From positions 3,769,066-3,833,065 of the forward strand of contig VYZI01000033.1 of assembly GCA_013397695.1 (NCBI GenBank): a DNA stretch of 64,000 bases, in the 5' to 3' direction. Positions 1 to 13,900 of this stretch are shown here, in pieces. The notes under the pieces were generated by a model, which had not been told where the DNA came from, did no database searches, and saw only the letters and a program-made list of their open reading frames with translations. A program made the translations under genes and the position numbers. The stretch's first letter is position 1, and every line of letters starts with the position of its first letter. The stretch is from Centropus unirufus (lineage: Eukaryota > Chordata > Aves > Cuculiformes > Centropidae).

Positions 1-3000
1 TAAATCCCATCTTAGGAAGGCAGCTCTAGCAGCCCTGCAGGCAGCCTTTATTGCAGCAGGGAGCTGTGTAAATTCTGTCATCCGTGGTGGTGGCGATTTC
101 TGCAAAATCTGAATGTACCTCACCCAGATACTTGTGTTCAGCACAGCCTCATCAAGTAGGGAGATGCATATTGAGCAAAGAGCACAGCAAACCTTACAGC
201 TCCATCCTGGTTAGCGTGGGATAGCAAGGCTGCTGAGCCTCTAACAGAGATAACTTGGGGTAAGAGCCAGTGATAGGCTCTGAGGAAGGGCAAATCCAGG
301 GCATTACAAAAGCCCATGATGATTCTTAAATGGTTGTGGTAGTTTTAGGAAGCCATAACTTTCAAACGGTTACTAAAAACACAACCTTGTTTGTGCTTCA
401 TGCCTCAGTTATAATAAAATTTATCAGAGAAACATGTTTGTCAATACTAATGAGACTTTTTACATTTAAAGCACACTGACATTGTGTTGCACTTCCCTTC
501 ACAAGTAATGTCTAAAACAAGAGTTGTCGCTGAAAGAGATTTGTGAGGAAAAATTACATAGATCTATTCTTTTGTTTACTTTTTGCACTTGACAGCCCCT
601 GAACACAGTCAGGTTCTCCGCTTTGCCTGTACAGTCTGTCAGTCACTTTTCTGACATTTGTTGGAGCCTTTCACGTAGCAGCAGAGAAGACGGAACTGGG
701 TTTTATAAGGAAAATATGTCCGTGAAAACACAAAGGGTGCCGATGGATTCAGCAGTAGGGAGTGTCGTTGGGTGATGTTTTATATTCATTCATTTCAGGG
801 GAAAAAAAAAAGAAAGATTTAAACAGACGGTTTCTTTTTACAGCAGCGAATGGTTTTTTGCAGCCTGAGAGCATAAAACCCACACAAGAGCACTGATGAA
901 ATTTTAAAAAGCAAGAGCTGAAAAGGCAAGAACCTTAGGTAAGCTCCCTGCAGGTTTGGGAGCATGGGGGCAGGGCCAGCCCCACAACACTTCAGTCCTG
1001 TCCTCACAGTGCAGTCACAGACCTCCAGAGAGTCTCCTCTGACAGTCTGCCCCATGTGTGAAAAATCTCTTTTTTTAGGATTTGCAATGGCACTTACTCT
1101 CTGTCGTGCAAAGACACCACCAGGTCTGTTCTTTCAGAGCTTCTTTCTAACACAGCTTCAGAAAATGAGTTGTTCTTTTCTGCACCAACCATATAGCTCC
1201 ACCAAGCATATCCGTCACCAATGTCCATTTTCTACAGCTCAGGGTACTTACATGGAATAACAGGCTCTACGACTTCTTTCATCCCAATTTCACTCTTTCA
1301 TAAGAAGTGCGGTCAACTTAAGCCAAACATGCCAGTCTTAGCAAAGGATGGGCACATAATCTGCTCTTTTACCAGTGAGCTCAGTAACCTGGCACAGGGG
1401 CAGACCCCCGGGCACGGCTCATTGCAGGAAATCTGCTGGGCTGCTTACCATAGCAGCGCGCCCATGGAGTCATTATTTCCTCCTCCTCGCAGAATTGGGC
1501 TGAGGAAACATAAATTGAGCAGGATTGAGAAGTTTTGGGGGTTAATGAGAATGGTTGGGTGCAAATGTTTTAAGCCCTTACTGCTCGCCAGAACCACTGC
1601 ACTTCCTTCAGGGCAAAGGTGTACTGCAGAGCTCTGGAAGACACAACCTCTGCTGGGAAAGTGGAGAGGATTAGAAAGATCAGGAAGCTCTGCGTGTGGA
1701 CTTTCTCTAGGTGTATCTGTATCCAGCTTCTGATGTCTATGAGGAGTGGCAAATAAGTGGGAATGTTTGGCGACAGCCAGATTTGCACAGTGTGAGGGAT
1801 CTCAGTGCCTCAGCCCTGCACGTGGCTAAGTCATCTTCTCCCACTGTCCATATGCCCCTGCATTTTTCCTGGGTCCTGACTTCCCTGGGACGGGCGGATT
1901 CTGCTTGAAGTATCTGCTCCTGTTTGAGAGAGACTTGCCAAGAAGAAACAGCTGTTTACGTCTCTTGTTTAATCGTCTGGAAAAGAGCAGCAGTCTTCTT
2001 GAGACTTCTAGAAGCACAGCTACACGGAACCCAAAGGTGGCTGGTCTGACTGGAAGATTCTTCTTGGTCACATACCTCCAGTGTAGGTGACTGCTGGGTC
2101 AACCCTCCTGCCCTGCTCTGCTCCTCCTAAGTCTGATGCCCAGAGGCTCTCCATGGGACATGGCCTCATCATCTGCTACGCCTTTGAACTTGGGAAACTG
2201 GAGGCAATTTGGTGGTGTTTGAACTACAGCCCCAACTTATTTTTTCCCTCCTTCTTCCTTCTTTGCATGAACACTGCTTTGACTCATTCTTCCAAACTCC
2301 ACATCGTTGGATGAGAACTGCTGCCAGATTCTCTTCTTTGAAGCAGAAGAGAAACACCTCCACAATTTCCCTAGCCAATGCCAGGATATGAAGGAAGTCT
2401 GCTTCAGTGCATGCCCCCGATCCTACTTTGGGGAATCACTTAGAGCTGTTCCTGTTTTGACAGAGCTCATTTGCCTCTCCCTAACTGCTGTAATCTCTTA
2501 AGAGTGCAATTCAGGTTGTTAATATGAGTACCTTCATAAAGAATTTCCATATGCAAATTCCCAGTCTGAACTTCGCTACAACAAATTCTGTATTGCTGGA
2601 ATACATTTCTTTGCACTCACATTACTCACATTAATCCTTTTTTTTCTTTTTTTTAATCCTCTGTGCACTATGCCCTCACCTATCTGTTCCAAGCGGCTTT
2701 CTGCAACCTGGAAGTTGTGAGCATGAGTCTAATTTCACCCTTCACTAAGCAGGGAATTCAGAAAATTCAGAAGTGCTGGGATCAACACCAGTCACTCACA
2801 TTTTGTGGTAGCTCTCAGAGCTAAAACCGTGAGCGTAGCCACGCAGCTGCTACGCTCTCAATTTCTCTGAACAGGAACCTGAAACCTCTGTGAAGTCAGC
2901 TGCCTGCAGGCAGCAGCAGTAGGTTCTGCTGTGCCGGAGGGAGGCTGGGCGCAGCTTGTTGGAGGGACACGCACATGTGTGCACACATTTGCAGGGCTGT

Positions 3001-6000
3001 TTCCCGGAGCCCTGGCCTTGTTCTGTCTTGTTTCTGGGCTCTTTAAAGCAAGGGTCATTAGGACTGTTTGGCATTTGTTCATCCCACATCCTTCTGTGTG
3101 TTAGACAATGTCTACCTTGCAGTGTCTGATCCTGATCCAGCAGAAAATATTCCATTTATGTGAGTTGAAGAGAGGAATGTATTTTTTGTGGCCTGTGTGT
3201 GGGGTTCGTTGCAGTGTGCTGCTTTGTATGCTACGATTGAATGAAACTTCATTTCATTGGCACCAACTGCAGCACTTTCTGCCTAATCCCAGGATGAATA
3301 AAAAATAATAAAATNTAAAATATTAAATAATAAAAAATGTGTGGATCAAGTCTGGGCAGGAACTAAGTTGAAGCCACCGACCTCAGGTTGAGTCTGTATC
3401 TTTCTACTGTTGTAGTAGAGCTGTCAAAAACAATTATCTTGATAAAGCCTTTCATGTGTCTCTATATCTCATTGATTGGTGGGTCCTGCTCTCTGTCATG
3501 CTGGCACCTCATAAAGAGTCAAAAGCAAGGGGTAGGAAATGACATGATGCGTCAAACCACAGAAATTCAATGTCATCTGTGCAAAGAAAGACTAGCTTGG
3601 TTTAATGGAGGCTGGAAGGGGCATAGCGTACATGGAGGTATGCTGATTACCCTCTGCTGATCTTGAGCATGGGAAGTGAGGGCAAGCAGAAAAATAGACG
3701 TGAATTTACAAAGCGACACAAAGGTAGAAAACAGCGACACAAAGGCATCAGTTGGAAAAAGGACTATTTAAAATGGCTCTTGGATATAGAATGAAGCAAG
3801 GTGAAACCACATACCAAATAAATATTGGCAAGATCTGCGTGAGTGTGGAACAGCCTCCAGAAAGAAACTGGGAGAGCCTTTGCTTGAGCCACTCAAAACT
3901 AGCCTGAACAAGGTGCTGGGAAAGATACACTACACAGAACAACCCTGCAACTGCCATAGGGCTGCAATGATCTAATAGTTCTTTCCCACCTTTAATCTCT
4001 GTGATCCTGCAGTTAATCATCACTTATTCATTGTGAAATCTCTGCTTAAACCATTTGTTAAGCCTCTATCTATCTAGTGAAATTTTATACTATCTAAAAA
4101 GGGTGAACCTAGCAGTTTTAATCCAAAATTAAACGAGCGGTGGGCTTGAAGCCATGATTTCTCAGGCAGAGATTTGGGTCTAGGTCCAAACTTTGTAGCT
4201 CTACAATGGGCAGATTTGAAGAGTAGCAGCTTTGTTTCCGCTTTGTGCCACTGCAGGAGCTGCTGCCCAGAGATATAGGTAGTGAATCAGAGAAAGGTTC
4301 TTTTCCAGAGCAGTGACAGAGACTAGCAATTTCCAATAACATTGGACCTCTTGGATGTATGGTGTGAACAGAAGAAGTTTTTTCCTTACACTATTTTTCC
4401 CTTGCATCCTTCTCCATGATTTCTTCACAACTACAGAGGTAGGGACTTGAGTGCGATGAAGACAGAGGTGGCCAGAAGACAGTCTGGATCATCTATATGG
4501 TAAAGCTGCCTTCCTGGAGCTACGGAAAGCACTTCTGGTTTGTGAGCTGCAGAGCATCGAGGTGCACGGGCAGCTGTGATCCAGACATTTGGTTTTGTCT
4601 CTAAAAGATGATCCTAGATTTGTTAGCGGACCCCTGGCTCTATGTAGGCTTGCACAGCAGCAGCTTCTGCAATTACTTCTGCATTGCTCTTCTGATTGTA
4701 AACTTTAAGGATATCCTGGAAACAACGTTGATGTTTGGGCTGTCAGGTTCCCAAGCAATGAACTGTCAGATAAGCCATGAACTGTTGCTCTTACTCAATT
4801 GCGGAGCTCCTTGATCAAAGGCTTGTTGATGGACTTTGTTTGTAAATTAGAGAATGAGGTGATGGCAAAAGGGCCACCAACAGCAGACTGGAAGGACACA
4901 GAGAGGGGGTAGAGATTCACTGTAACAGGGTTATGAACTGAAACGTATTTATCTGAAATTTACTTCCTCCCTCTATTGACTCCAGTCATGTATAAGTACC
5001 TTTTTACTAGAGTTTTCATATCCCTCCTTTGATTCACCATCAGTTTCACATCACTCTTCCAACCTAATGTTGGTTTTCCATACAAATGGAGCATTCCTTA
5101 TACAGCCATGGAAGCAGAGCGGCCTGCCTTTTTCTTACCTTAACCACAACATTCTGAACATTTTTATTAATAATTCCCTGATCCTTGTTATGTTACCAGA
5201 GGGTCCTGACAAAGAAACTGGGTAACTCTGACTTCCCTTGGAAACTTAATATTCCATGTTCACTACAAGCAGCACAGATAAAAGCAGTGAATTTCTTTAT
5301 AAATTAAATACTTTCTTTTTTTCTGTGCTGCCTGCAGTGAATGTGACAGCCCATGGTTCAAGAATGCACTAATGTCTTGAAGATTTTTGCATCCAGATTA
5401 TGCACATTAGTAACGTGAGCAGTTCCTGGGCATGAATAGATGAGCTTCTTATGGGATTTTTTTACTGTGTCGAGCATGGGAAGCTGGTGAAGCTGGAGGA
5501 ACTGGAAGGAAGCAGTTTTAATTACAAAAAGTTTTACTCTGTCATTCTGAGTTTGGATGTTGGTTTTATTTTTTGCCCAGCTTCATGTTTTAAACTTTGC
5601 AGGTGAAGCTTTATAAGTGAGTTCATTTTCTTCCCAGTGGTGCTTTTGGGATGCAAATGGGAGGCTTGGAAGAGCTGAGGCAGTTGCGTCCTGAGAGACA
5701 GTGCAATGCCAGTGATATTCCCCAGCCCCTGACTCATCCTTGGTAGCTCCAGGAGGAAGAAGGTGGTGTTTTTTCAGGAACTGCTTCAGGAATGGAACTG
5801 AATATAATTTTGCAGTTTCTGTGGGTCAGCTGATAAAAGGCTAGAAAGAAGTTCTGCAAAAAGGAAGAAAGAAAAAAATAAAGTAAGAGTTTTGCCTTAC
5901 TCAGCCTTAATGATAGCCCAGAACACTTACTGGAGAGGCCAGACAACCCATAAAAATCCAACAATTCAGTTATGCCTGGAAATAGAGTAAACTGAGATTA

Positions 6001-6779
6001 GTAATAAAGCAATGTTTGTACAAGTTGGGAGGATGCTGTAACGTGCCAGGGTATTTTGTTATTAGTGCCTTTCAGGGCTGTGTTATGGCAAGTTACATTT
6101 TGTCTGGGCTACGTCCAGAGATGATCTTCCTTTTGCATTTCTTCTTTTTTTTTTTTTCCACTAATAACTTTTCTGCTACATTCAGCCATGGAGCAGAGGC
6201 AGTTTATGTGCTTGCCTGGCATTCTTAAGCAGTGGAGTTGGAAGGCAGGCTAAAGGAGTCCTAGATGGAAAGGGTGGGTGAATATGTTAACATAGTAGTG
6301 CTGCGTCTGCCAGCAGATACGCTGCTTAGCAAAAGTTATGAGCTAAACCCCACCCCAATATTTTGTACTAGCTTTCCTAGTGGCCCGAAGGGGGAATGTC
6401 TGAACGATCTTTCCAATTATGCTGAAACCATCTTTCTAGTCATGCTCTGGATTACTAACCTGTGCCTTTCCTGATTTCTTTTACGATCATTCCCTTCAGT
6501 GGACTTTTCCTGGACTGCTTCAGGAAAGATCCTATCCCATTTAAGAGTACTATCTCCGGGCAGGAGACAGGGATAGCCTTGCCCTTGCACATAACTCACT
6601 TCCAAACCCACAGATTCAACCTCATGATGTGCGCATGTTGAAGTGGGGGGCTCTGTGACCAGGGCAATCCTCAGACAATGTCCCAATTCACGAGCACGAA
6701 GTTTGGACAGCAGTGTGTGGGTAACTCTGAGCACTTCTTGTCCTCCTCTCTCTTTTTTCTCCCTTTTTTTTTCTCTCTT
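1..6779. other. Intergenic, no gene recognised
   Basis: Short open frames here (the longest 170 codons at 1221-1733) show no domain or known protein. Small items: a T-rich tract near 2639-2656, an A/T-rich stretch at 3295-3338 with one ambiguous base (N) at 3315, a GCGACACAAAGG direct repeat near 3713 and 3735, T13 at 6145-6157, and a 39-base pure pyrimidine tract at 6741-6779. Confidence 0.7.
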
Positions 6780-7720
6780 GTGGTGGGACCAATTTATGAT
6801 TGTGGTGAGTGGAGCATGGCCAACTGCCCACTCAGCTACTTTCTCACTCCCCCTCCTCAACAGGTCGGGGGAGAAAATAATGTGAAGGAAAACTGTGAAA
6901 AAAATGTGAAGGTCAAGATAAAGACAAGATCACTTGTCAATTACTTACCAGAAAGAGAGATTTGACTTGGGGAAAATTAATTTATTGCCAATGAAAATAG
7001 ATTGGATAGTCAGAGAAAAGATTTTTAGAGAAAACATCACCTTCCCTCCCTCTGTTTTTGTCAGACACAACTTCACTCCCACCTCCTCTACCTTTTTCAC
7101 CACCCAAATCGCATCAGTGATGGGATGTAGGAGTGATGGTTAGCCCATGACAGTCCCTCTCTGCCATGCTTTCCTCCTCACACTGTTCCCCTGCTCCAAC
7201 ATGGAAAGTGTCCTCTCCATGAGCTGCAGTCCTTCATGAACATCTCCACCATGGTCTCTCCACAGGCTGCAGGGGGACACTCTTCTCCACCATGGTCCTC
7301 TCCAGCGGAATTTCTGCTCCGGTGCTAGTAGCATTTCCTTCTTCTCTGATGCGGGTTCCACTTTTTCACAATTTTCCTCATAGCTTTCCCTGAGGCAGCA
7401 CCGTCTTAGCTGAGGATGGACCTGCAGTGGGTCCACTGGAGTGAGCTGAACCGGCTGTGCCTGGTATGGGGCAGCCCCAGGAACGTCCACCGACTCAGTG
7501 TCTTGCCATGGACACCCAGGGCAATGACTTTCACTCAGATGGTCAATAAGACCTTTCTGAGTGGCTGAGGTCAAGGTTTCAGTCTCGCAGTGGTGAAGTG
7601 TTGTGGGTGGCTCAGGGTGCGGGCTGATGCCTCCAGCAGGTGCTGCTGAGGGAGCCACGGATGGACAGGAGCAGCGGGGTCTGTGGGAGTGCACCAGGAC
7701 AGACAGAGCTGAGCAGGACT
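6780..7720 (-). mobile_element. Probable avian LTR/retroelement-like repeat, antisense
   Basis: Plus-strand landmarks are ACTCCCCCTCCTCAACAGG near 6846, GACTTGGGGAAAATTAATTT at 6964-6983, CCTCACACTGTTCCCCTGCT near 7178, and repeated units of the form CTCCA-CATGG-CTCTCCA-GGCTGCAG between 7195 and 7330. This order matches a common dispersed bird repeat that I know from many loci and take to be LTR-derived. The minus strand is probably sense, since TTTATT at 6981-6986 gives an AATAAA there. It also explains the 184-codon open frame on that strand (7140-7694), which is not a host gene. It is diverged; limits are approximate and the family is not named. Confidence 0.55.
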
Positions 7721-10700
7721 TACCATGGGGGCAGCCAGCGGTCTGGTATCAGGGTGTCTCTGGAGAACTGAGAAGGGTGTTTGGGCAAAATCATTGCCCC
7801 GACCTCAGAGTGCTTCAGTCCTGAATTTATTTTTTTGCCTTTTAGGCTTCATTACAGACTAAGAGGTTGCCTGTGTGCACAGCCAGGGTCAGAAGTCCAC
7901 TTCCTTTAGAAGTCACAATTTGCCACCAAGGCACTCGCTGTTGGCCGAACATGAGCCACCCACACTGCTGTGCCCTGTGGAAGGGTGACTCTCAGTGGGG
8001 ATTTCTCAGAGCTGGGAGGAAGGAGATGAAGGTGTTTTTTTCCCCTGGGCTGGAAAGATGGCAGCAAGCGAGACTCAAACAGAAGAAGTATTTCAGGGAA
8101 AGGCAGGGAGGAGGTATATGTGACTGGAGGAAGGCAGGGACCGAGGCTTTTTGGATTTCCTGAAGCTGTGGGGTGTGGGAAGCACCATGGGTGACAGACT
8201 TGGATGGAGGTGAGGAAACGGCCCGGTGCATGGTGGGCACAGATCCAGGAGGAGTGTTGGCCGCCCTTTGTGAGAAACAATCCTCCCCTGTGCTGGGCAT
8301 GCACGGGTTAGGCGTGCTTCAGCTACCAGATCCAGCAGAGGTTGCACCGAGCTCTGACAGCTTTGCCAGGGCTGATCCCATCATTTCCACGCATGCCAAT
8401 GTGGCACTGGCAGCCGCTCCTGTTGCCCGCTCGCAGCTCAGTGCAGCCTGGGTGGCTGCGCAGCCCGGGGTTAGCGCGCACACCCAGGCAACGCTGCTTT
8501 CCCAGCTGCAGGAGCCAGAATCACTAACTGCTTGCCAGCGTGTCTTCTGACTGCTTTCTATGTAACAAACCCCAGAGCTTTAGCTCTTTTCCTTTCTAAT
8601 CAAGAATTCATCAAGACAACTGCAGTTGAATATGGTTTAAAGTGACATGCTAGTATGGGCTCCTGTTGAAGTTTTAGTTTGCAGATGGTTTGAGACAGAT
8701 ACTGGCGTGAACCAAACTCCTAGATCCAAATACCTCCCAGCTTTTAGATCCTTCTAAAGGATCTAGTCCTTTTAAATCCCAGTATTTTCAGGTTTCTACC
8801 TAATCATTAGCAAACCAGAATATTAAATGGCATCAAAGCGTGGCCATGAGCTAGAGATTTTGCTGGTGAGGTTTAACCTTTGCTGTTGCAGAGCCAAAAC
8901 TTTACATAAAGGAGAAATTCTAGGGAAAATGTAAATAACACACGTCTGGAGGATTAGCTGTCTCTTGTCCAGAAATGCCACACCTTGTAATTAAAGAAGA
9001 GGCTGTTAGTATGTGACATAGGAATGCAGAGGGTGTGGACCATCTCAGATTTACAGGCTATCAAGTTTATGAAAGAGACTAAATGCTGTTTAGTGTTACA
9101 AAGGTGGCAAGAGCTTTGTTTAGCATTGCCCAAAAAAATCTGGCAAGCCTCTGATGGGAAAACACTTTGCAAGTAAGATCTTGCTAGAAAAAAGTATCTG
9201 TAGGCAAAATTCAGTAGGGAAACTCCAGTAGCTTCTGAAATGTCTGCTTTTTTTCAGGCACTGCAACAGGATAATGCTGCATAGGCTGAATGTAAATGTG
9301 TGTGTGCAAGTTGCCTACCATGAAGTGGAAAGTTTGACTGAATATTTAATTTAACTTTACAAGTATCCATTAAAATCAAAGTAAGTGAATGAACTTCGGT
9401 GGCAAAATAAGTGCAACAAAAGGATTTCAGTGTGTGAAAAACAGTATCGGTGGTGAAGATCTGAATGTAAGCACAGGGCTGGGGAAATATTTTTGGCGTG
9501 TCCTTTCCAGTAAGTTGCTGTACCTCAGGATATTTATAGCTTTGCAGAATAATGAATATTAACACTTGTCATCTCACATCCAAAGTGTCATGTCAAAAAC
9601 GGGATTTGAACTCCAGAGATTAATGCAGTGAAAATTCTGACAGCATTTGGGTCAATGAAAGAAAAGCTTTGAGTTAACCATAAAAGGCTCAAAATGGGCC
9701 CAAAGTAAAAAAAAGCTGTTTTTTAATTTATTTTTTAATATTTTTTCCAGAGGACTATGGTGCCTGTGTGCTTCACACCACTGTGTTCACATCTCAGATC
9801 TGGGTAAGGGTGCTTCCAGGAGTCCTCTAAAATTCAGTCATAAGACCTGTCACTAAAACTAACGAGTTGTGCAGTGGGTTTGGTACTTATGAATGGGCCA
9901 GAGAACAAAATTTAATCGAATGCACTAACAGGGTACTATAAAATAATCTGAGACCTACCCTTGCATAGCCACGCTCACTAGAAATTGCCACCAGGTCCCC
10001 AGCAATGAAGGCAAACTAAAGAAATTTGATAGTGAATATTCTGTCTTTTTTACACTTTTGCAGGGGGGAAAGTTTCACTTTTCTGAAGGAATAGCAGGAA
10101 TCTGCTCCTCTCAAGGCAATTGGACTTTTAATGGGGTAAGAAACATTAGCTCCAGTGCTCTGAGCGAAGGGGGAAGCAGCTGATTCAGATATCTGGAAGG
10201 CACCATTGTAATTCAAAGCTTGACCTCCAGTTGGATGGTGTTTCCTCTCCATGCTAGAACTGGATTTGGTTGTGTCATTACAGACACACCATTGTGCGGC
10301 CAGATTTTGCCCAGCTGCTACATGGGCATACAAAGAGCTAAGAAAGCTGCAGGGAGCCTCTTCGTTGTATGTTCTTGGACAGCAGCCAACCTACCATCAA
10401 AGGTTGCTCATTCCTTGCAAAAGCACAGGGCTTGCTCCATCCCCCAACAATGCTGTGACCAAAGGTGTCTGAGAAGGGTATTTCCTGCGTCCCAGTTTGA
10501 GGGAGATGGTATGCAAGGTGAGCTAGAGAAAGAAATCTGCAGCGACAGAGAAGATAAGCGATGCCTGAAGGGGAGGGTACGGGAAGCCATCTTTCAGGGA
10601 CAAGATGTAGGGCACGATAGAGCTTGTAATGGGTAAGCTGTCATCGAGTTTTTAGTAATCTTTAGCAGGGTGTTTCAGTATGCCTCCAACTGATTTAACA

Positions 10701-13539
10701 TGCGTTTGCAAAAACTTCAGAAACTCATCTATAAGCTGGCCTTGCCTCTGACCAGCACAATTCTTTGTGTGTGTGCTAGCTTGCATCAAACACAGCCTAA
10801 TTCTTATGTAAAAATTCCATGGGAAAATCCAGGAATGACTGCATAACTGATTTGGTATGGCACTGGGCTTTAATTGTTTTCAGATTTCAGTTTTCAAGGC
10901 CAAGAAACCAAAACCCTAAATAATGTTTCATTTCTATCCCTTTGCAAACCGAGTCTCTGTGGAATGCACAACTGTAGCACTCACTGCTGTATATAGAAAA
11001 GCACTTTCAGTGTCCTGCAGATGTCTGCTCAGTAGCTTCCATATGGCAAATTACTTGTTATTGGGCCAGGCTCTGTTCGTGCTTGTGCAATTCTGTTGCA
11101 GTTGGCGAGGAGGTAAGGCAATCACAGCTCAATCTGGCCCGGTGGGTCAAATAAACTCTCTGCACACTCAAGTAGGGGGTTCAAGCTGAATAATGCTGCT
11201 GGAACAGTTTCCAGCCCTCACTCACGCTGGTGCTACCCCGCCTTTCAGAGCACTTGAAAGGCTTTTGGGTTTTGTAATAGGTTAAGAGTTCTCTGCCACC
11301 TGAGCGCTGGGCTAGTGTGGAAACTCTTGGATATTCCTGGCACCTGAGAAGCCTTTATTGGGCCAATGCAATAAACTGGTGGTCTTGGTGAGGCAAAGGA
11401 TCAGATAATTATAGAAACAGAATCTTCCTCCAGAAACTGTTCTGGTTGTCAAGGCTGAAATATTTTGGCAGGGGCAGTTTCCTCAGTGTCTCTCAAGCTC
11501 TGTATTTTTTGTGGCTTCAGAGAACACTGCATTCACTCAGGGTTTTAAGCCACCAAACTCCATTCTGTTTTCTATTTATAATATTTTCCATCTTGGCTTT
11601 TTTTTTTTTGTGCGACTTCTGTGTCTATGTCTGAAACAAAGACCAAAATTTGAATTTGGACTCTGCAAACAATTCTTGCCAATACTGGTGTCTGCACAAG
11701 CTGGCTCCATGCCCACATGGTTTTGTGCTGGTGGCACTACAGTATGAGGAGGATACGTTTTGTGATGATGCTGAGTGATGCCTGGAAATTGTTTCTCTCT
11801 TTCAAAACCTCATCTTCAGATACTTTTGATGCAAATGTGCTGTCTTCAGGTGAGTTGCACCTGCCTAGTTCAGGTCAGGTCCAACTTAACAAATGCAAGC
11901 TCAGTGAGAGCCCACCTGAGTACACGCTAAGCTTTAAGCGTCTCTCTTCTTATTTAATTAAAAAAATTGCAGTAAATAAAATTTTTGTCCAGTTAGAAAT
12001 GTTGAATTTGACCTAATGTTTTCAGTTAGATACTTCGGTTAAATAATAGTTCAAGCAAGGTTTTAGGGCACTGGATAGGTAAGGGAGAAATTCAGTGATC
12101 CTAACTTGGCTACTTTTGCAATAGACAGGGAGGACACATAAATAAGAAGGTTTGTTCTTTTGGCTACCTTGTTTTGGTTTGCAAATTGCAAATCATATTT
12201 GTAGCTCAGCTAATTTGGAAATGGCAGGAAACTCCAGTCTAGTTGTGAAGAGACACTCGCCATCTGCAGTCTAGCAGCACTTGCCAACTACATGTTTGGG
12301 ACACAGCAGTCTAGGCAAAAGTGGTATCATCTGACCCTAATATATCTCTTTCTCAGTTTATGGTGTTGTAAGTGTGTCAACAGAGCAGCTCTCAAATATG
12401 GCACGTTTTGAAACAAGTAAATTATAGCACCAATCTAATGGCTGATTTTGTTTTTCTGACCTACTTAATTAAGAAAGTGTCTAAAAATGGAAATGTTGTT
12501 TAGCTTAATGCGAAGACAGAGCTGGCTTTCCTCCCCACCCCCCCGCCAACATCTGTGTCCAGAAAGGAAGAAAAATCCTGTTTTGACTGGCCTTCCTCCA
12601 CAAGTCTTTTTAAATGTTTTTTTTTTTATTTCTTGTCTAAAGCAAAGTAAGTTACATAAACATTCCACCTCATTCCATAAATTGGCTGCAGTTTCTGAAC
12701 AATAGAGTTACTGTGAAGAGAAGAAAACCACAGACACACCCCACAACTGTTGGTCACACAGCCAAAGAGAACTAAAGACACATTCTTTGAAAGTACCAAA
12801 AAGGAAATCCATGGTCTTAAGGCAAGACCTTTTATGTTATGTTTGGAAATGTTTCTCGTTTCTCTCTTTCTTCCCCCACCCCCGCTGCTTCTTTAGCTTT
12901 CTTAGTTCAACATGTTGGAAGGAGTGAAATGGCTCTAGACAGAACTTTATTCTTTGTCAAGATGTGTTGATAGTATTTGTCAGTACTCACTAACCTGAGA
13001 CTGGATAGTGAAAGAAAACTGAAAAGTGGGATTTTAGAAAGAGGAAAAAAAACATGTTACTAATAATGCCTTTGAGGCTTCCTCAGTATAAAAACCACTT
13101 CACTTGAAAGAACAGAGAGGCTAAGACAGAAAACTGTTTAAAGCTGTCGGTTCTCAGTTGTAAAAGTAGAATCCCTGTAGAAATAATTCTTCACCTCTCT
13201 GAAGCATCTCAACATGCATGCCAAGTGCTCTTCACACCCCTTGCAGCCTATGCTCCCCAGCTGGGCAAGCCGATGCACCGGGAGGTTGGATTTGCTTGTC
13301 TGAGACATGCTACAGCAATAAATACACCCCGGATTACTCTCCTCTGCTGTATCCACCACAGCCTTTTAAACACAGAATACCAAGCGGTTTGGCATTGTCT
13401 GTCGATATTCCCACTTGGAGGCTCTGGGATTATGATCTCGATGAAGGCAAAGTTGCCACTGATCTTACTGGGAGTTAAGCAAGTGTAAAGTCAGCAGAAT
13501 CCTGCAGGCACCAGGAACGCACAACAAAGCAGTGTCTAT
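7721..13539. other. Intergenic, no gene recognised
   Basis: A GC-richer part at about 8170-8530 gives overlapping open frames but no known protein. A perfect inverted repeat, TAGATCCTT / AAGGATCTA with a 3-base loop, lies at 8745-8765. The rest is AT-rich with short homopolymers and nothing I can name. Confidence 0.7.
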
Positions 13540-13900
13540 AAATCAGCAGCAAGGTGTCTGCTCGCCTCCTGCTTTACTGGTATGTGCTGTGGCTAAAACA
13601 GCAGCTCTGCACGCAGCTGTAAATCCCAGCTGCTCTCGAGCCAGTGAGAGGGCACAGTGGAGTTCACTGGCTTGCCTCCACCGCAGCCCACGCTTACATC
13701 TCCCAGCAGCAGATCTTGCCAGGCTGGAGCAGCCACCCCGCACTCCTGCTGGCTGCCAGGGCTCCCTGCTGCACGCCAGCCCTGCGGTCGCAGCCCTCTG
13801 CAGCACGGGCAATTCCTTTTGCCCACTCATCTCTCGCTGCAGAGCAAGTTGGGAGCCAGAGTCTAATTAGCTGCAAAGAGCGGGCCTGCTTTGCTGAGCG
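13540..13900. other. Local GC-rich patch in AT-rich intergenic DNA
   Basis: About 360 bases with clearly more G+C and roughly a dozen CpGs, giving open frames on both strands in several frames at once. This pattern is expected from few stop codons in GC-rich DNA rather than a gene. It could be a regulatory element or a start site of a noncoding RNA; no repeat family is recognised. Confidence 0.4.

Noticed and set aside
1221..1733. 170-codon plus-strand frame
   Set aside because: No recognisable domain, no clear splice structure and no homology that I can recall; likely chance.
6741..6779. 39-base pyrimidine run as a retroviral polypurine tract
   Set aside because: If the adjacent element is minus-strand sense, the run lies beyond its 3' end, not just upstream of a 3' LTR; more likely a simple repeat.
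7140..7694. 184-codon minus-strand frame, the longest outside the HHAT/gap area
   Set aside because: Lies inside the retroelement-like repeat at about 6780-7720; composition follows the repeat units and no host protein is recognised.
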